From NCBI RefSeq assembly GCF_036178845.1, contig NZ_CP108070.1, positions 11,284,001-11,348,000 of the forward strand: a DNA stretch of 64,000 nucleotides, given 5' to 3'. The notes beneath the pieces were generated by a model. That model made no database searches. It saw only the letters and a program-made list of their open reading frames with translations, and was not told the origin of the DNA. The DNA comes from Streptomyces sp. NBC_00271 (GTDB taxonomy: Bacteria; Actinomycetota; Actinomycetes; Streptomycetales; Streptomycetaceae). Made by a program: the position numbers and the translations under genes. This document shows, one piece after another, positions 45,314-53,466 of the stretch (position 1 is its first letter; the number at the start of each line of letters is the position of its first letter).

Positions 45314-45703
45314 TCAGGTCGCGAGAACGAATGCCAAGAGGCACATGACGCCGACCGAGACATACATGACCACCTGATATCGCACGGGGTAGGCGTAGGC
45401 GTCCCGCTTGACTCCTCGCCGCCATTCGTCGCCGTATTCGAGGAATAGTTTCCTGGGTGGAATCAGGCCTGCCGCGAGGCCGATCCACACGAAGGAATAC
45501 ATGACCAGCATCTGCCGGGAATTCCAGTGCGCGGGCTGGAAGGCGCCTACCGCGATCATGCCGAGACAGCAGCAGAGGGAGACCACCAGCACGAACAGCG
45601 TCAGTTTGCGGACCTTCATCCACCTGTCCACGACGAAGCAGAGGACGAATGTGGCGAACGCCGCGATGAGCAACAGGTAGACGAGGGGAAGCTGCGCGAG
45701 CAC
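45314..45703 (-). CDS. Small integral membrane protein, unknown family
   Basis: A 129-residue protein with four hydrophobic segments: ~5-25, ~32-52 (LFVLVVSLCCCLGMIAVGAF), ~66-84 and ~108-127. A basic loop between the last two holds EYGDEWRRGVKRDAYAYPVR. The GTG 45703 start is preceded by AAAGGA. It is downstream of, and codirectional with, the ALF-repeat gene but separated by a hairpin (45724-45759), so it may be transcribed separately. Function unknown. Confidence 0.6.
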   Translation of the reverse strand: MLAQLPLVYLLLIAAFATFVLCFVVDRWMKVRKLTLFVLVVSLCCCLGMIAVGAFQPAHWNSRQMLVMYSFVWIGLAAGLIPPRKLFLEYGDEWRRGVKRDAYAYPVRYQVVMYVSVGVMCLLAFVLAT

Positions 45704-45723
45704 GGCGGTCCTTTCGGCGGCGC

Positions 45724-45759
45724 CCGGGGGCCGTCGGCAGGTATGCCGCCGACCCCCGG
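45724..45759 (-). terminator. Hairpin between ALF-repeat gene and membrane protein gene
   Basis: CGGGGG and GTCGGC (45725-45738) pair with GCCGAC and CCCCGG (45748-45759), with a small bulge. It lies 74 bp downstream of the ALF stop and 20 bp upstream of the next start, so it could act as a terminator or attenuator. Confidence 0.45.
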
Positions 45760-45790
45760 TGTGAGCCCCGCATCCTATCGATTCGAATCA

Positions 45791-45835
45791 GATCGAATCT
45801 GATCGGATTGAATCTGATTGGATCGGAATGGATCA
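45791..45835. repeat. 15-bp tandem repeat, three copies
   Basis: GATCGAATCTGATCG (45791-45805), GATTGAATCTGATTG (45806-45820) and GATCGGAATGGATCA (45821-45835) follow each other. The last copy includes the stop codon of the ALF-repeat gene. The tract is A/T-rich compared with its surroundings. Confidence 0.7.
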
Positions 45836-48800
45836 GAACAGGGACCCCAATACGCCGGTGACCGGCGAGATGAGGTCATGGCCGAACTGGCTGACCTTCG
45901 TGACGACGGTGGAGCCGCCCGCAGCACCGATCCACTTGGACTGGCCGAAGGTGAGCACGCCCAGAGCGGCGCTCCCGAGGGACGACTTGAACTCGCTGCT
46001 CGACAACCCGTAGCCGATTCCGGTGAACAGCACGTTCAGTCCGGAGAACGCCAGGGAGGTGTACGCGAAGCCGGACGCGAGGGCCTCGATGAACGGCACG
46101 GCGGGTGGGAAGAAGAAACCGGCCGCCAGGCCGACGAGGCCGGTGAAGGCGGAGGCGAAACCGAAGCCGATACTGAGCCAGTTGGTGGCGTTCGCCAGCC
46201 ACCTGGCGTCCTCCTTCCACCAGGGAAGACCGCCCTTGACGGTGTCGTTGTCGGTGGTGTCGGCCGGGTTCGTACCGGCTTCCTTCGCCTCGCGGGCCTC
46301 CTCGGCCGCCCGCTTGGCGGCCGCCGCGATCTCCGCCTGGCGCTTGGCCGAGGCAATCTGGTGCGCCTGGCTCGCCGCGGCCGCTGCCGTCTGTGCGTCC
46401 TGGCCCGCCTGGATGGCGGAGGCGCGGGCCGAAGCGGCTGACGCCTGGGCCGAGTTGGCGGAGGCCACCGCGCGGCGGGCGGCGTCCACGGCGCGGTTGG
46501 CGGAGTAGTTCGCCGAGCGCGCGGCCGAACGCGCGGTGCTGGCCGCCGCCTTGGCCTTGTCGGCCGAGGCCTGCGCGTCCTTGGCCGACTGATCGGCCGC
46601 GTCCGCGTTCGCGTCCGCCTGGGTGGCCGCGGTAGCGGCCTGCTCGGCCGACGCGTTCGCCTTGTCCGACCACTGCTGCGCTTCGGCGGCGGCGTTGCGC
46701 GCCGTCGCCGCCGCCTGCTGCGCACGGGCGGCGCTCTCCTGGGCATGGTGCGCGATCTTGGCGGCCGCGGCGATCGCGCCCTGGATTCCCGAGATGTGGG
46801 CGGCGGAGTCGTAGTCGAGCTGTGCGGTCCGGTGCTGCGCCGAGGCGATGAAGTTGCGGCGCATCCACGCCGGCCCCTCCATCGCGGCCTGGGCGTGGGC
46901 CTGCGTGTACGGGCCCGCGTTCGCGATGAGGGTGGCGGTGGCGACCGCGTCGTCCTCCTGCTGCGCCGCCTCGTACGTGACACTGAGGAACTCGTAGAGC
47001 GCCTCGGCGGTGCCGGCGTCCAGCGCCGCGTTCGCCGCCTTCTTCACCGCGCTGCCGGGGTTGTTGGCCAGGACCCTGGCGACTGCGACGCGGTTGTCCG
47101 TCGCGGCGGCCTCGATGACGCTGTCGGCGAGGAACCGGGTGGCGGCGTCCGCGGCGTCGCTCGCCAGCGCCGCGTTCGCGGCGCCCGCGACGTCCGGGGT
47201 GGCGATCTGGGCCAAGTAGAGGACGGTCTCCCGGTCGTCCTGTCCCTGTGCGAGCTGCCGGTCGGTGTCGATCCAGCCATGTACGTCGGCGTCCGTGCCG
47301 CACAGGGCGAACCGGGCCGCCTCGCACGACCAGGAGCCCTGGGAGTTCATCAGGGCGATGGCCGCCTTGCGTCCGAGGGTGGCGGCCAGGCCCGTGTCGC
47401 CCGCAGCCAGCGCCGCTTCGGCCTGGGCGACGAGGTCCTTCGTCGCCTGCTCGGCCTGCTCGTCCTGGGTGCGCTTCTCGGCGCGTTCCGCCCGTTCCTG
47501 CGCCTCGATCTGCGCGAGCAGGCCGGTCTCCTCCATCGCCTGCTTCATGTCCTCGTCGAGGCGCTGCCACTCGGCCTCCCGCGCCGCCTTCTCCACCGCT
47601 ATCGCCTGGGTGACGGCGTCGGTGGCGGTGTTCGCCGCCTCGGTGGCCGAGTTGGCGAACGCGGTGGACTCGTTGGCGTAGTCGATGGCCTTGCCCGCGT
47701 TCTCGAACGCCCACTCGGCAGCAGTCGCGGCGTTGTCCGCGTGGTCGGCTGCGCTGTTCGCGGCGTCGCGCGCGGTGCGGGCGGCGGCCGCTGACGCATT
47801 CGCCAACGTCTGTGCCGTGCCTGCCGCGTTGGTGGCGATCGTGGCGTTGGTGCTGGCGATCTGCGCCTGCCGTTTAGCCTCCGCGGCCTCCGCCTGCGCC
47901 TTGCCGGCGGAGGCCGCGGCCGCGGCGGAGGCGTTCGCGGCGGCGGCGTTACGGGCGGCCCCGGCGGCGGCGGCCCCGGCGTTCGCGGCCGCAGCGGAGG
48001 AGGTGGCGGCCGCGTCGGCGGCCTTCGCCGCGCTACGGGCCTTGGCCGCGGCATTACTGGCGGCGACGGCGGCGTCCTTGCAGGCGGCTGCCTTGGTGGC
48101 GTCCTTGAACGCGGCGATGGCCGCGTTGTACGCCGTGGCGGCGGCGGATCCGGCGGTGGCCGCGGCCTGGCTCGCGGCGGTGGCGGCATAGGCGGTGCGA
48201 CGGGACGCCTGGACGGCGGCGTGGGAGGCCCTGATGGCGACCCGGGCCGAGTCGGCCGCGCCCGTCGCGGCCTCGGCCGCCTTGCGGGCCGCCTTGCCTG
48301 ACTTGATCACGTCGTCCTGGGCCGCCTGGGCCTCCGCCGCGGCGGTCTCCGCCGCCTGCTTGGCCTTCTCGGCGGCTTCCACCGCGCGGGCGGAGGCCTC
48401 CTCAGCCTCCTTCGTCTGTGCGTCGGCCTTCTTGCCCTCGCGTTCGACGACCGCGACGAGTTCCTCGATCGTCGCGGACTCCTGGTCGCGGGCGCGGGCG
48501 ATGTGCTGGCCGGTGTCGAGGAACCACTCGATGTCGGCCTCGGTCCCGTCCAGCGCCCGGGAAGCGTATTTCTGCACCTCCGGACCGGCCAGCACCAGGA
48601 GCTTGGTCACCTCGACGCGCATGTCCTCCAGGCGGCCGGTGTACTGGTCCGCGGTGAGGAACTGCTCCAGGGCTGCCTGCGTGCCCGCGTTCAGGGCGGC
48701 GTTGCCGTAGCGGCGTACGCCCTTGTCACCCACGGCCATCACGGTCGCGGTGGCGACGCTCAGGTCTTCCACGAGGGCGGTCTTGAAGCCGCTCGCGAGG

Positions 48801-49207
48801 TACTCGGCGATGGAGGCGTCACCGCCCTCCAGCGCCGCGGCGGCCTCGCGCCGGGTGCCCTTCCCGCCGCCGGCGAGGGAGGTGAGGATGGCGACACGGT
48901 TGTCCTCCGCCGTGGCCTTGGGGAGATCGACCGTCAGGAAGGTCTGGACGTCGGTGTCGGAGCCGATCAGTACCGATTCCGCCGCGGCGCGCACGGCCTT
49001 GCCGCCCAGCAGCCACGCCTTGACGGCCTTCGCCCGGTCGGTGTCGGGCAGGTTGAACGGGTCACCTTCGTCGAGATCGTCCGGCGGAGCAGTGGTGGCG
49101 GCTTCGGCAGGGGCTGAACTGAGAACGAGGCTGGAGGTGGCGGCGACGGCTGTCGTGGCCGCGAGGGCGCCGATAACGCGCCGTCTGCTCCAGTAGGTCG
49201 TGTTCAA
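45833..49207 (-). CDS. Giant alanine-rich secreted protein with ALF repeats
   Basis: A 1,124-residue protein. TTG 49207 is chosen because GGAGG lies six bases upstream; it starts MNTTYWSRRRVIGALAATTA, a twin-arginine-like signal cleaved near APAEAA. Residues ~40-220 contain ALF-type repeats (AVRAAAESVLIGSDTDVQTF, NAALNAGTQAALEQFLTADQ). A coiled coil of extreme alanine content (~230-560) follows, then more ALF repeats (~600-760), a second alanine-rich coil (~780-960), and a hydrophobic Gly-rich C-terminus (LVGLAAGFFFPPAVPFIEAL to VTGVLGSLF). The C-terminus recalls pre-toxin regions of polymorphic secreted proteins, but no toxin domain follows. Function unknown. Confidence 0.8.
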   Translation of the reverse strand: MNTTYWSRRRVIGALAATTAVAATSSLVLSSAPAEAATTAPPDDLDEGDPFNLPDTDRAKAVKAWLLGGKAVRAAAESVLIGSDTDVQTFLTVDLPKATAEDNRVAILTSLAGGGKGTRREAAAALEGGDASIAEYLASGFKTALVEDLSVATATVMAVGDKGVRRYGNAALNAGTQAALEQFLTADQYTGRLEDMRVEVTKLLVLAGPEVQKYASRALDGTEADIEWFLDTGQHIARARDQESATIEELVAVVEREGKKADAQTKEAEEASARAVEAAEKAKQAAETAAAEAQAAQDDVIKSGKAARKAAEAATGAADSARVAIRASHAAVQASRRTAYAATAASQAAATAGSAAATAYNAAIAAFKDATKAAACKDAAVAASNAAAKARSAAKAADAAATSSAAAANAGAAAAGAARNAAAANASAAAAASAGKAQAEAAEAKRQAQIASTNATIATNAAGTAQTLANASAAAARTARDAANSAADHADNAATAAEWAFENAGKAIDYANESTAFANSATEAANTATDAVTQAIAVEKAAREAEWQRLDEDMKQAMEETGLLAQIEAQERAERAEKRTQDEQAEQATKDLVAQAEAALAAGDTGLAATLGRKAAIALMNSQGSWSCEAARFALCGTDADVHGWIDTDRQLAQGQDDRETVLYLAQIATPDVAGAANAALASDAADAATRFLADSVIEAAATDNRVAVARVLANNPGSAVKKAANAALDAGTAEALYEFLSVTYEAAQQEDDAVATATLIANAGPYTQAHAQAAMEGPAWMRRNFIASAQHRTAQLDYDSAAHISGIQGAIAAAAKIAHHAQESAARAQQAAATARNAAAEAQQWSDKANASAEQAATAATQADANADAADQSAKDAQASADKAKAAASTARSAARSANYSANRAVDAARRAVASANSAQASAASARASAIQAGQDAQTAAAAASQAHQIASAKRQAEIAAAAKRAAEEAREAKEAGTNPADTTDNDTVKGGLPWWKEDARWLANATNWLSIGFGFASAFTGLVGLAAGFFFPPAVPFIEALASGFAYTSLAFSGLNVLFTGIGYGLSSSEFKSSLGSAALGVLTFGQSKWIGAAGGSTVVTKVSQFGHDLISPVTGVLGSLF

Positions 49208-49334
49208 AGCTGGCCTCCGGGATCGGGGCCCGACGGTGTGACGCACGGATGGCGTCACACCGCCGGGCGGAGTACGGGGGAGCCGCGCCCTTGTCCGGCG
49301 CGCGAGTTCAGCGGATCGGCGACGGACCCGCGGG

Positions 49335-51536
49335 TCAGCCGATCGCCATGCCGAAGGCCTTGCCCGTGAGGGGCAGGCCGTTCAGACCGGGCTGATATGT
49401 CGTCACCGTGGCTCCCGTGCCGCCCATGGCGTTCGACCACGGCAGGCCGTGCACGGCACCGCGCTCGGAGGGGCCGTTCGGCATGCCGATCCACAGATGG
49501 GTGGGCGTGGCGTACAGGTAGGTGCCCACGAGCTGCGACGCGCCCGGAGTACCGGGCAGGCCGCGCTCGTTGCCCGCCTGGATCCAGTGGTCGGAGTCAC
49601 CCGGCGCGCCCAGCAGTGAGAACGTCTGCACGATGCCCGCGTCGGTGGCCGTGTCGATGTCCTTGCCGGGGACGCCGACCGCCAGCAGCATGGTCGTGGC
49701 CGTGCCCGAGGCGTTCGGCGCGGTGTTCGCGACGGCGACCGACGTGCCGAAGCCGTCACCGCCCGCGGAAGCCCCGTTCACCCCGTCGACGCCCTGGTGG
49801 ACGGTGGCCAGTTGGGTCACGGTGCCGGCCGCGGTCACCCGGAGGGTGAGCACCTGCCCCGCACCCGCGTAGGAGGTCGTGCCGACCCACAGGGTCTCGC
49901 CGGGCGAGCCGACGGCGATGATCGAGTCGGTGGCGGCGGTTGCGCCGGACGGACGGTAGGCGACCGTCGACACCGACGCACCGAACAGGTCCTCGGGTTC
50001 GGCCGCGTCGCTGATGCCGTCGCTGTCCTGGTCGATGCTCGCCACGGCGGTGGGGATGCCGGCCGCGTTCAGCGTGTGCTTCAGGATCGTCACCATGCCG
50101 GCGTTCGCGGCGGTGCCGACGGTCTCGCCCGGGGAGCCGATCGTGATGTTGTTGGCGTCGCCCGCGACAGAGGCACCGAACCGGTCACCGGCCTCGATGA
50201 CACCCACCACGCCCGTAGAGTCCTGGTGGATCTTCACGTTGGTGGTACCGCGCAGGTAGAAGACCTGGCCCGCGTCCACGTAGCCCTTGAGGTTCTGGCC
50301 GGGCATGCCGATCAGCAGATACGGCTCACCGGCGGCGGTCTTGCCGGCGGCCAGCGCGGCGCCCATCTGGTCGTTGGCCTCCGAGACGGCGGCCAGGATG
50401 TCCCCCGTGCCGGTGCCTTGCACCAGGTTGAGTGCGGCCTTGCCCTTGCCCAGGCCGTCGGGGGAGCCGTAGAGGATGGTCACCATGCCGGCGTTCGCCA
50501 CGGCGCCGATGTCCTCGGAAGGGATGCCGACGACCAGGTCGGTATAGCCGTCCTCGTCGTAGTCGACCGAGGCGAGTGCCTGGCCGAACCCGTCGCCCGC
50601 CTCGGCCGTGTCCGGCACGTAGTCGAGGTCCTGGTGCAGCGTCTCGCTGCCCTTGCCGCCGCCGTAGACGACCTTCACCAGGCCGGCCTCGGACTGGCCG
50701 TTGACCGACGCCTTGGGATCGCCGACGGCGATGTCCTCTGTGCCGTCGCCGTTGAAGTCGTCCACGCGCGTCGCGGCGATCTGGGCGGCGACCCAGCTGC
50801 CGAGGTCGTCGACCCGGGTGGCGATGCCGCCGGTACGGGTCTCGGCGGTGTCGATGCCGAAGCAACCGCCTTGCCAGGAGCGGCTGTTGATGCCGACGAG
50901 CTGGGCCTGGGCGCCTGTCACGCGGACCTCGGGGCCGCCGGTGTCGCCGGCGCAGATGGACACGCCGTTCTTGCCGGTGACGGTGGCGGTGGTGGCGTCG
51001 GAGGCGTCCACGGAGAACGCGCCGGTGTGCAGCGCGAGCGGCGCCCATTCGTCCTTGGTGCGGCCGTATCCGGCGACGCGCAGTTCCTCGCCCGTGACGG
51101 GCGAGGTGGTGGCCAGGACGGCGGGGGTGACGGTGGTGACCGGGCGGGAGAGACGGGCCAGGACGAGGTCGCGATCGGTGCGCGGGACCAACTGGACCAC
51201 GTTGCGGACCACGCCGTCGGTGGTGGTCAGGTCGGAGCGTCCGATGGTCGCAGTCGTCGCGAGTTTTGGTGCGCCGGCGGGTACGTCGAGGCCGGCGGCG
51301 GGATCGTCGACGAAGCAACTGGCGGCGGTGAGCAGCCATTCGGCGTCGACGAGGACGCCGGCGCAGGCCCGGGTGCCGTGGCCGATGTCCAGACGTGCGG
51401 TGTAGCCGTAGGTGGTGCCGGTGGCGGCGGTGCCGGTGACGGCTTGCGCGGGCAGGGTGCTCAGCGCGAGCGGTGCGGCGATCAGGGCCGTGGCGAGCAG
51501 GGCGCGGCGGACGGATCTGGTGTGTTGGGTGAGCAT
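49335..51536 (-). CDS. Secreted trypsin-like (S1) protein with FG-GAP repeats, probable pseudoprotease
   Basis: A 733-residue secreted protein. ATG 51536 has AAGGAAG just upstream; the signal peptide is RALLATALIAAPLALSTLPA-QA. The S1 fold covers residues ~35-250. The His motif is AEWLLTAASCFVDD (serine replaces the catalytic His of TAAHC), the Asp is in DRDLVLARLSRP, and the Ser motif is ICAGDTGGPEV (threonine replaces the nucleophile). At least five FG-GAP beta-propeller repeats follow (DDFNGDGTEDIAVGDPKASV, GYTDLVVGIPSEDIG, ITIGSPGETVG). Proteolysis is therefore unlikely; a binding or adhesion role is inferred. It is upstream of the ALF gene on the same strand, 127 bp apart. Confidence 0.82.
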   Translation of the reverse strand: MLTQHTRSVRRALLATALIAAPLALSTLPAQAVTGTAATGTTYGYTARLDIGHGTRACAGVLVDAEWLLTAASCFVDDPAAGLDVPAGAPKLATTATIGRSDLTTTDGVVRNVVQLVPRTDRDLVLARLSRPVTTVTPAVLATTSPVTGEELRVAGYGRTKDEWAPLALHTGAFSVDASDATTATVTGKNGVSICAGDTGGPEVRVTGAQAQLVGINSRSWQGGCFGIDTAETRTGGIATRVDDLGSWVAAQIAATRVDDFNGDGTEDIAVGDPKASVNGQSEAGLVKVVYGGGKGSETLHQDLDYVPDTAEAGDGFGQALASVDYDEDGYTDLVVGIPSEDIGAVANAGMVTILYGSPDGLGKGKAALNLVQGTGTGDILAAVSEANDQMGAALAAGKTAAGEPYLLIGMPGQNLKGYVDAGQVFYLRGTTNVKIHQDSTGVVGVIEAGDRFGASVAGDANNITIGSPGETVGTAANAGMVTILKHTLNAAGIPTAVASIDQDSDGISDAAEPEDLFGASVSTVAYRPSGATAATDSIIAVGSPGETLWVGTTSYAGAGQVLTLRVTAAGTVTQLATVHQGVDGVNGASAGGDGFGTSVAVANTAPNASGTATTMLLAVGVPGKDIDTATDAGIVQTFSLLGAPGDSDHWIQAGNERGLPGTPGASQLVGTYLYATPTHLWIGMPNGPSERGAVHGLPWSNAMGGTGATVTTYQPGLNGLPLTGKAFGMAIG

Positions 51537-51597
51537 GACTTCCTTGGGACGAGGGGGAGATACGACGTTGGCCGGGGCAACAGGGCTGCCTAGCGCG

Positions 51598-52121
51598 CTA
51601 CTTGGAGGTCCTGATCTCCGCGAGCATGAACTCGCGCCCCTGCTCGTCCGCGCTCTCACCCACGGGCGTCCAGGTGTTCTTGGCGATGTCGTACGACTGC
51701 TCCTCGTCGGCGGTGGTCATGTCGACCTGCGCCGCGTAGTCGTTGCCTCTGAGGCGTAGACCGAGGGGATCTCCAGCGTCAGATAGCCGGAGTTGCCGGT
51801 GACCCGGAAGCAGACCAGGTCCGAACTACGGGCCCAGACCTCCAACAGGCCCGTCTGGCTCGCGCAGTCGGCGAGGACGATGTGCCCGTCACCGCGCTTG
51901 AGGGTGATGCCCTGCTCCGCGAGGATCTTGTCGGCCTGCGGATAGTCGAAGCCCTCCACGGCGTAGCCGGGTGTCTCGTCGGCGACGGCATGGACCGCCG
52001 CGGCGGTCGACGCCGTCGACGCGGATCCGCCCAACAGGCCCTGCGCTACGACGAGCCAGGTCAGGGCGGTTGTAGCCGCGGCGCCAAGAATGCGCCGCAC
52101 GAGTCTCTTCCTTGCCTTCAT
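51598..52121 (-). pseudogene. Small secreted protein of the ALF locus with one-base frameshift
   Basis: ATG 52121 encodes MKARKRLVRRILGAAATTAL, a Sec signal ending near GSASTAST. The mature part reads VEGFDYPQADKILAEQGITL, KRGDGHIVLADCASQTGLLE and VWARSSDLVCFRVTGNSGYL. The frame breaks near 51745; restoring one G gives SEGNDYAAQVDMTTADEEQS and a natural ending EIRTSK-stop at 51598. Restored length is 174 residues with two cysteines. I do not recognise a named family. Position suggests it is cotranscribed with the S1/FG-GAP gene. Confidence 0.7.
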
Positions 52122-52416
52122 CACAGTTGCGATCACAGCCCTATTCGTCGGATCGACGCAGGTGTGAAGGCCGTCTTCAAGGCAGCTGGATGGAGCGGAA
52201 TCGATGCGTGGGAAATCTGGCATAAAGCAGCGAGATAGAACAGCGTGCACACGTAAATTCATGAGCTCACCCCCCGATGGCGGCCCTCGATACCCGCATG
52301 AGATAAACAGCCCAAAGGCCTTTGATTGCCCTTTAGTTGTGCTATGAAATCCCATCGCCCCGGGCCTTGTCTATCGGAAAAATAGGGGTAAAACCGAGCT
52401 TTCGGGTTGACCGTAT

Positions 52417-52434
52417 ATGTGATGCGCATCACAT
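52417..52434. promoter_or_regulatory. Perfect 18-bp palindrome matching the CRP consensus
   Basis: ATGTGATGCGCATCACAT is a perfect palindrome containing TGTGA-N6-TCACA, the cAMP receptor protein consensus (and the GTG-N6-CAC Streptomyces Crp motif). It lies in an unusually A/T-rich stretch (about 52270-52510) roughly 300 bp upstream of the secreted-protein locus. No convincing gene is seen in 52122-52724. Confidence 0.65.
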
Positions 52435-52724
52435 TGCTGTGAATCGCTACTGTAATGTTCACTTTAATTTGGGAGCTCGTTATCATGCTTGGCTTCGATT
52501 AAAGGTTGACCCGCAAGTGATCTCTGGGTTGATGCTGGGTCGATGCGCCGCCTGTCCTATCTGGCGAGGGCCAGGTTGTCAGGTCGGGTGGGTTCGATCG
52601 CGTTCGTAATGAGGTCGGTCCAGGGCCAGTGGGGAACGGTCGCCGTCGTGGGCGGCGGGGCTCCCATCGGCGGGTTTGGCCGGTCAGGGCGAGCTCGGCA
52701 TCCAGGCGGGCAGGTCGAGGGCGG

Positions 52725-53145
52725 TCTGTTCGCCGGTTACGACGCCCCGCGTATGGCCTGTCTCCTCGACGGACTCCTGTATCTCACTGCCGCAGGGCGG
52801 GCGGCCTCCCAAGCACGGTAAGGAGTTCCGTTTCGCCAAGCCCGACACCTGGGGCGAGCCCGATACCGCGACCACACAGGTCACCGACCGTTGGCGAACT
52901 CCCCATTATCAAGGGCACGTTGGTTCGCCTTCAGGTCGACCGTCTGCCCGGCGGCCACGAATCTGTGCTGGTCGTCGCCGCTTACACCCAACTCCGCCTC
53001 GTCCCTGGGAAAGTCCCGCCGAACCCGGGCGGCTTCACCCCGCCCGGGTTCGCCGGGGTTCAGAAACCTCCGCCCGAAATGGCCCTGCCCGGCCCGTGCA
53101 CCGAAACCCACCAGACCATCGCCGAACGCGACCAACTCAGACGCT
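52725..53145 (+). pseudogene. IS transposase relic (PQGGRPPKHG type), internally deleted
   Basis: AGYDAPRMACLLDGL, then in another frame PQGGRPPKHGKEFRFAKPDT, then ELP-equivalent IIKGTLVRLQVDRLPGGHES and VLVVAAYTQLRLVPG, then EPGRLHPARVRRGSETSA. These are the known blocks of a Streptomyces IS4-like transposase in the right order, but large segments between them are missing and frames change at least three times. Confidence 0.65.
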
Positions 53146-53340
53146 GAACACGGCTTCAGAAGGGAACGGCATGCGCTCCGCGTCGACCCGGATCATGGCA
53201 CCGACACCCTGCTCCCTGAGCCATTCCAAGACGAGCGGCGTCATGTCCTCGAAGCCGCTGTCCAGGTCCACGTTGGGGCGCCGCCCCATTCCCTCGGCCA
53301 TGGCCACAACCCTACTCAGCGTCCGGTCGGGCCTCGGCAC
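53137..53340 (-). CDS. Hypothetical short protein or fragment
   Basis: The frame encodes VVAMAEGMGRRPNVDLDSGF, EDMTPLVLEWLREQGVGAMI and RVDAERMPFPSEAVFSV. It has G/C-rich third positions and a folded-domain look, but it ends where the transposase relic ends. It may be the truncated start or middle of a longer gene. No family recognised. Confidence 0.3.
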   Translation of the reverse strand: MPRPDRTLSRVVAMAEGMGRRPNVDLDSGFEDMTPLVLEWLREQGVGAMIRVDAERMPFPSEAVFSV

Positions 53341-53466
53341 ACGCTTTCAAGGCAGCTCAAACGATAAAGAACGAGCTTAGGGCGTACAGATCTTCAACCC
53401 GCGGCTTTCCGTTCGGCGGGTCGTTGAATCTCAATGACCTGTCAAGCCCCGTAGGACGCGGTGGAG

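Noticed and set aside
45876..47714. 612-codon Gly/Arg-rich minus-strand frame and several plus-strand Ala/Arg-rich frames across the ALF gene
   Set aside because: Out-of-frame readings of an extremely Ala-rich coding region.
45833..49207. Polymorphic toxin call for the ALF-repeat protein
   Set aside because: The C-terminus is hydrophobic and Gly-rich but no toxin domain or neighbouring immunity gene could be identified, so only a resemblance to pre-toxin regions is noted.
49797..51593. 598-codon plus-strand frame opposite the S1/FG-GAP gene
   Set aside because: Antisense shadow without recognisable domains.
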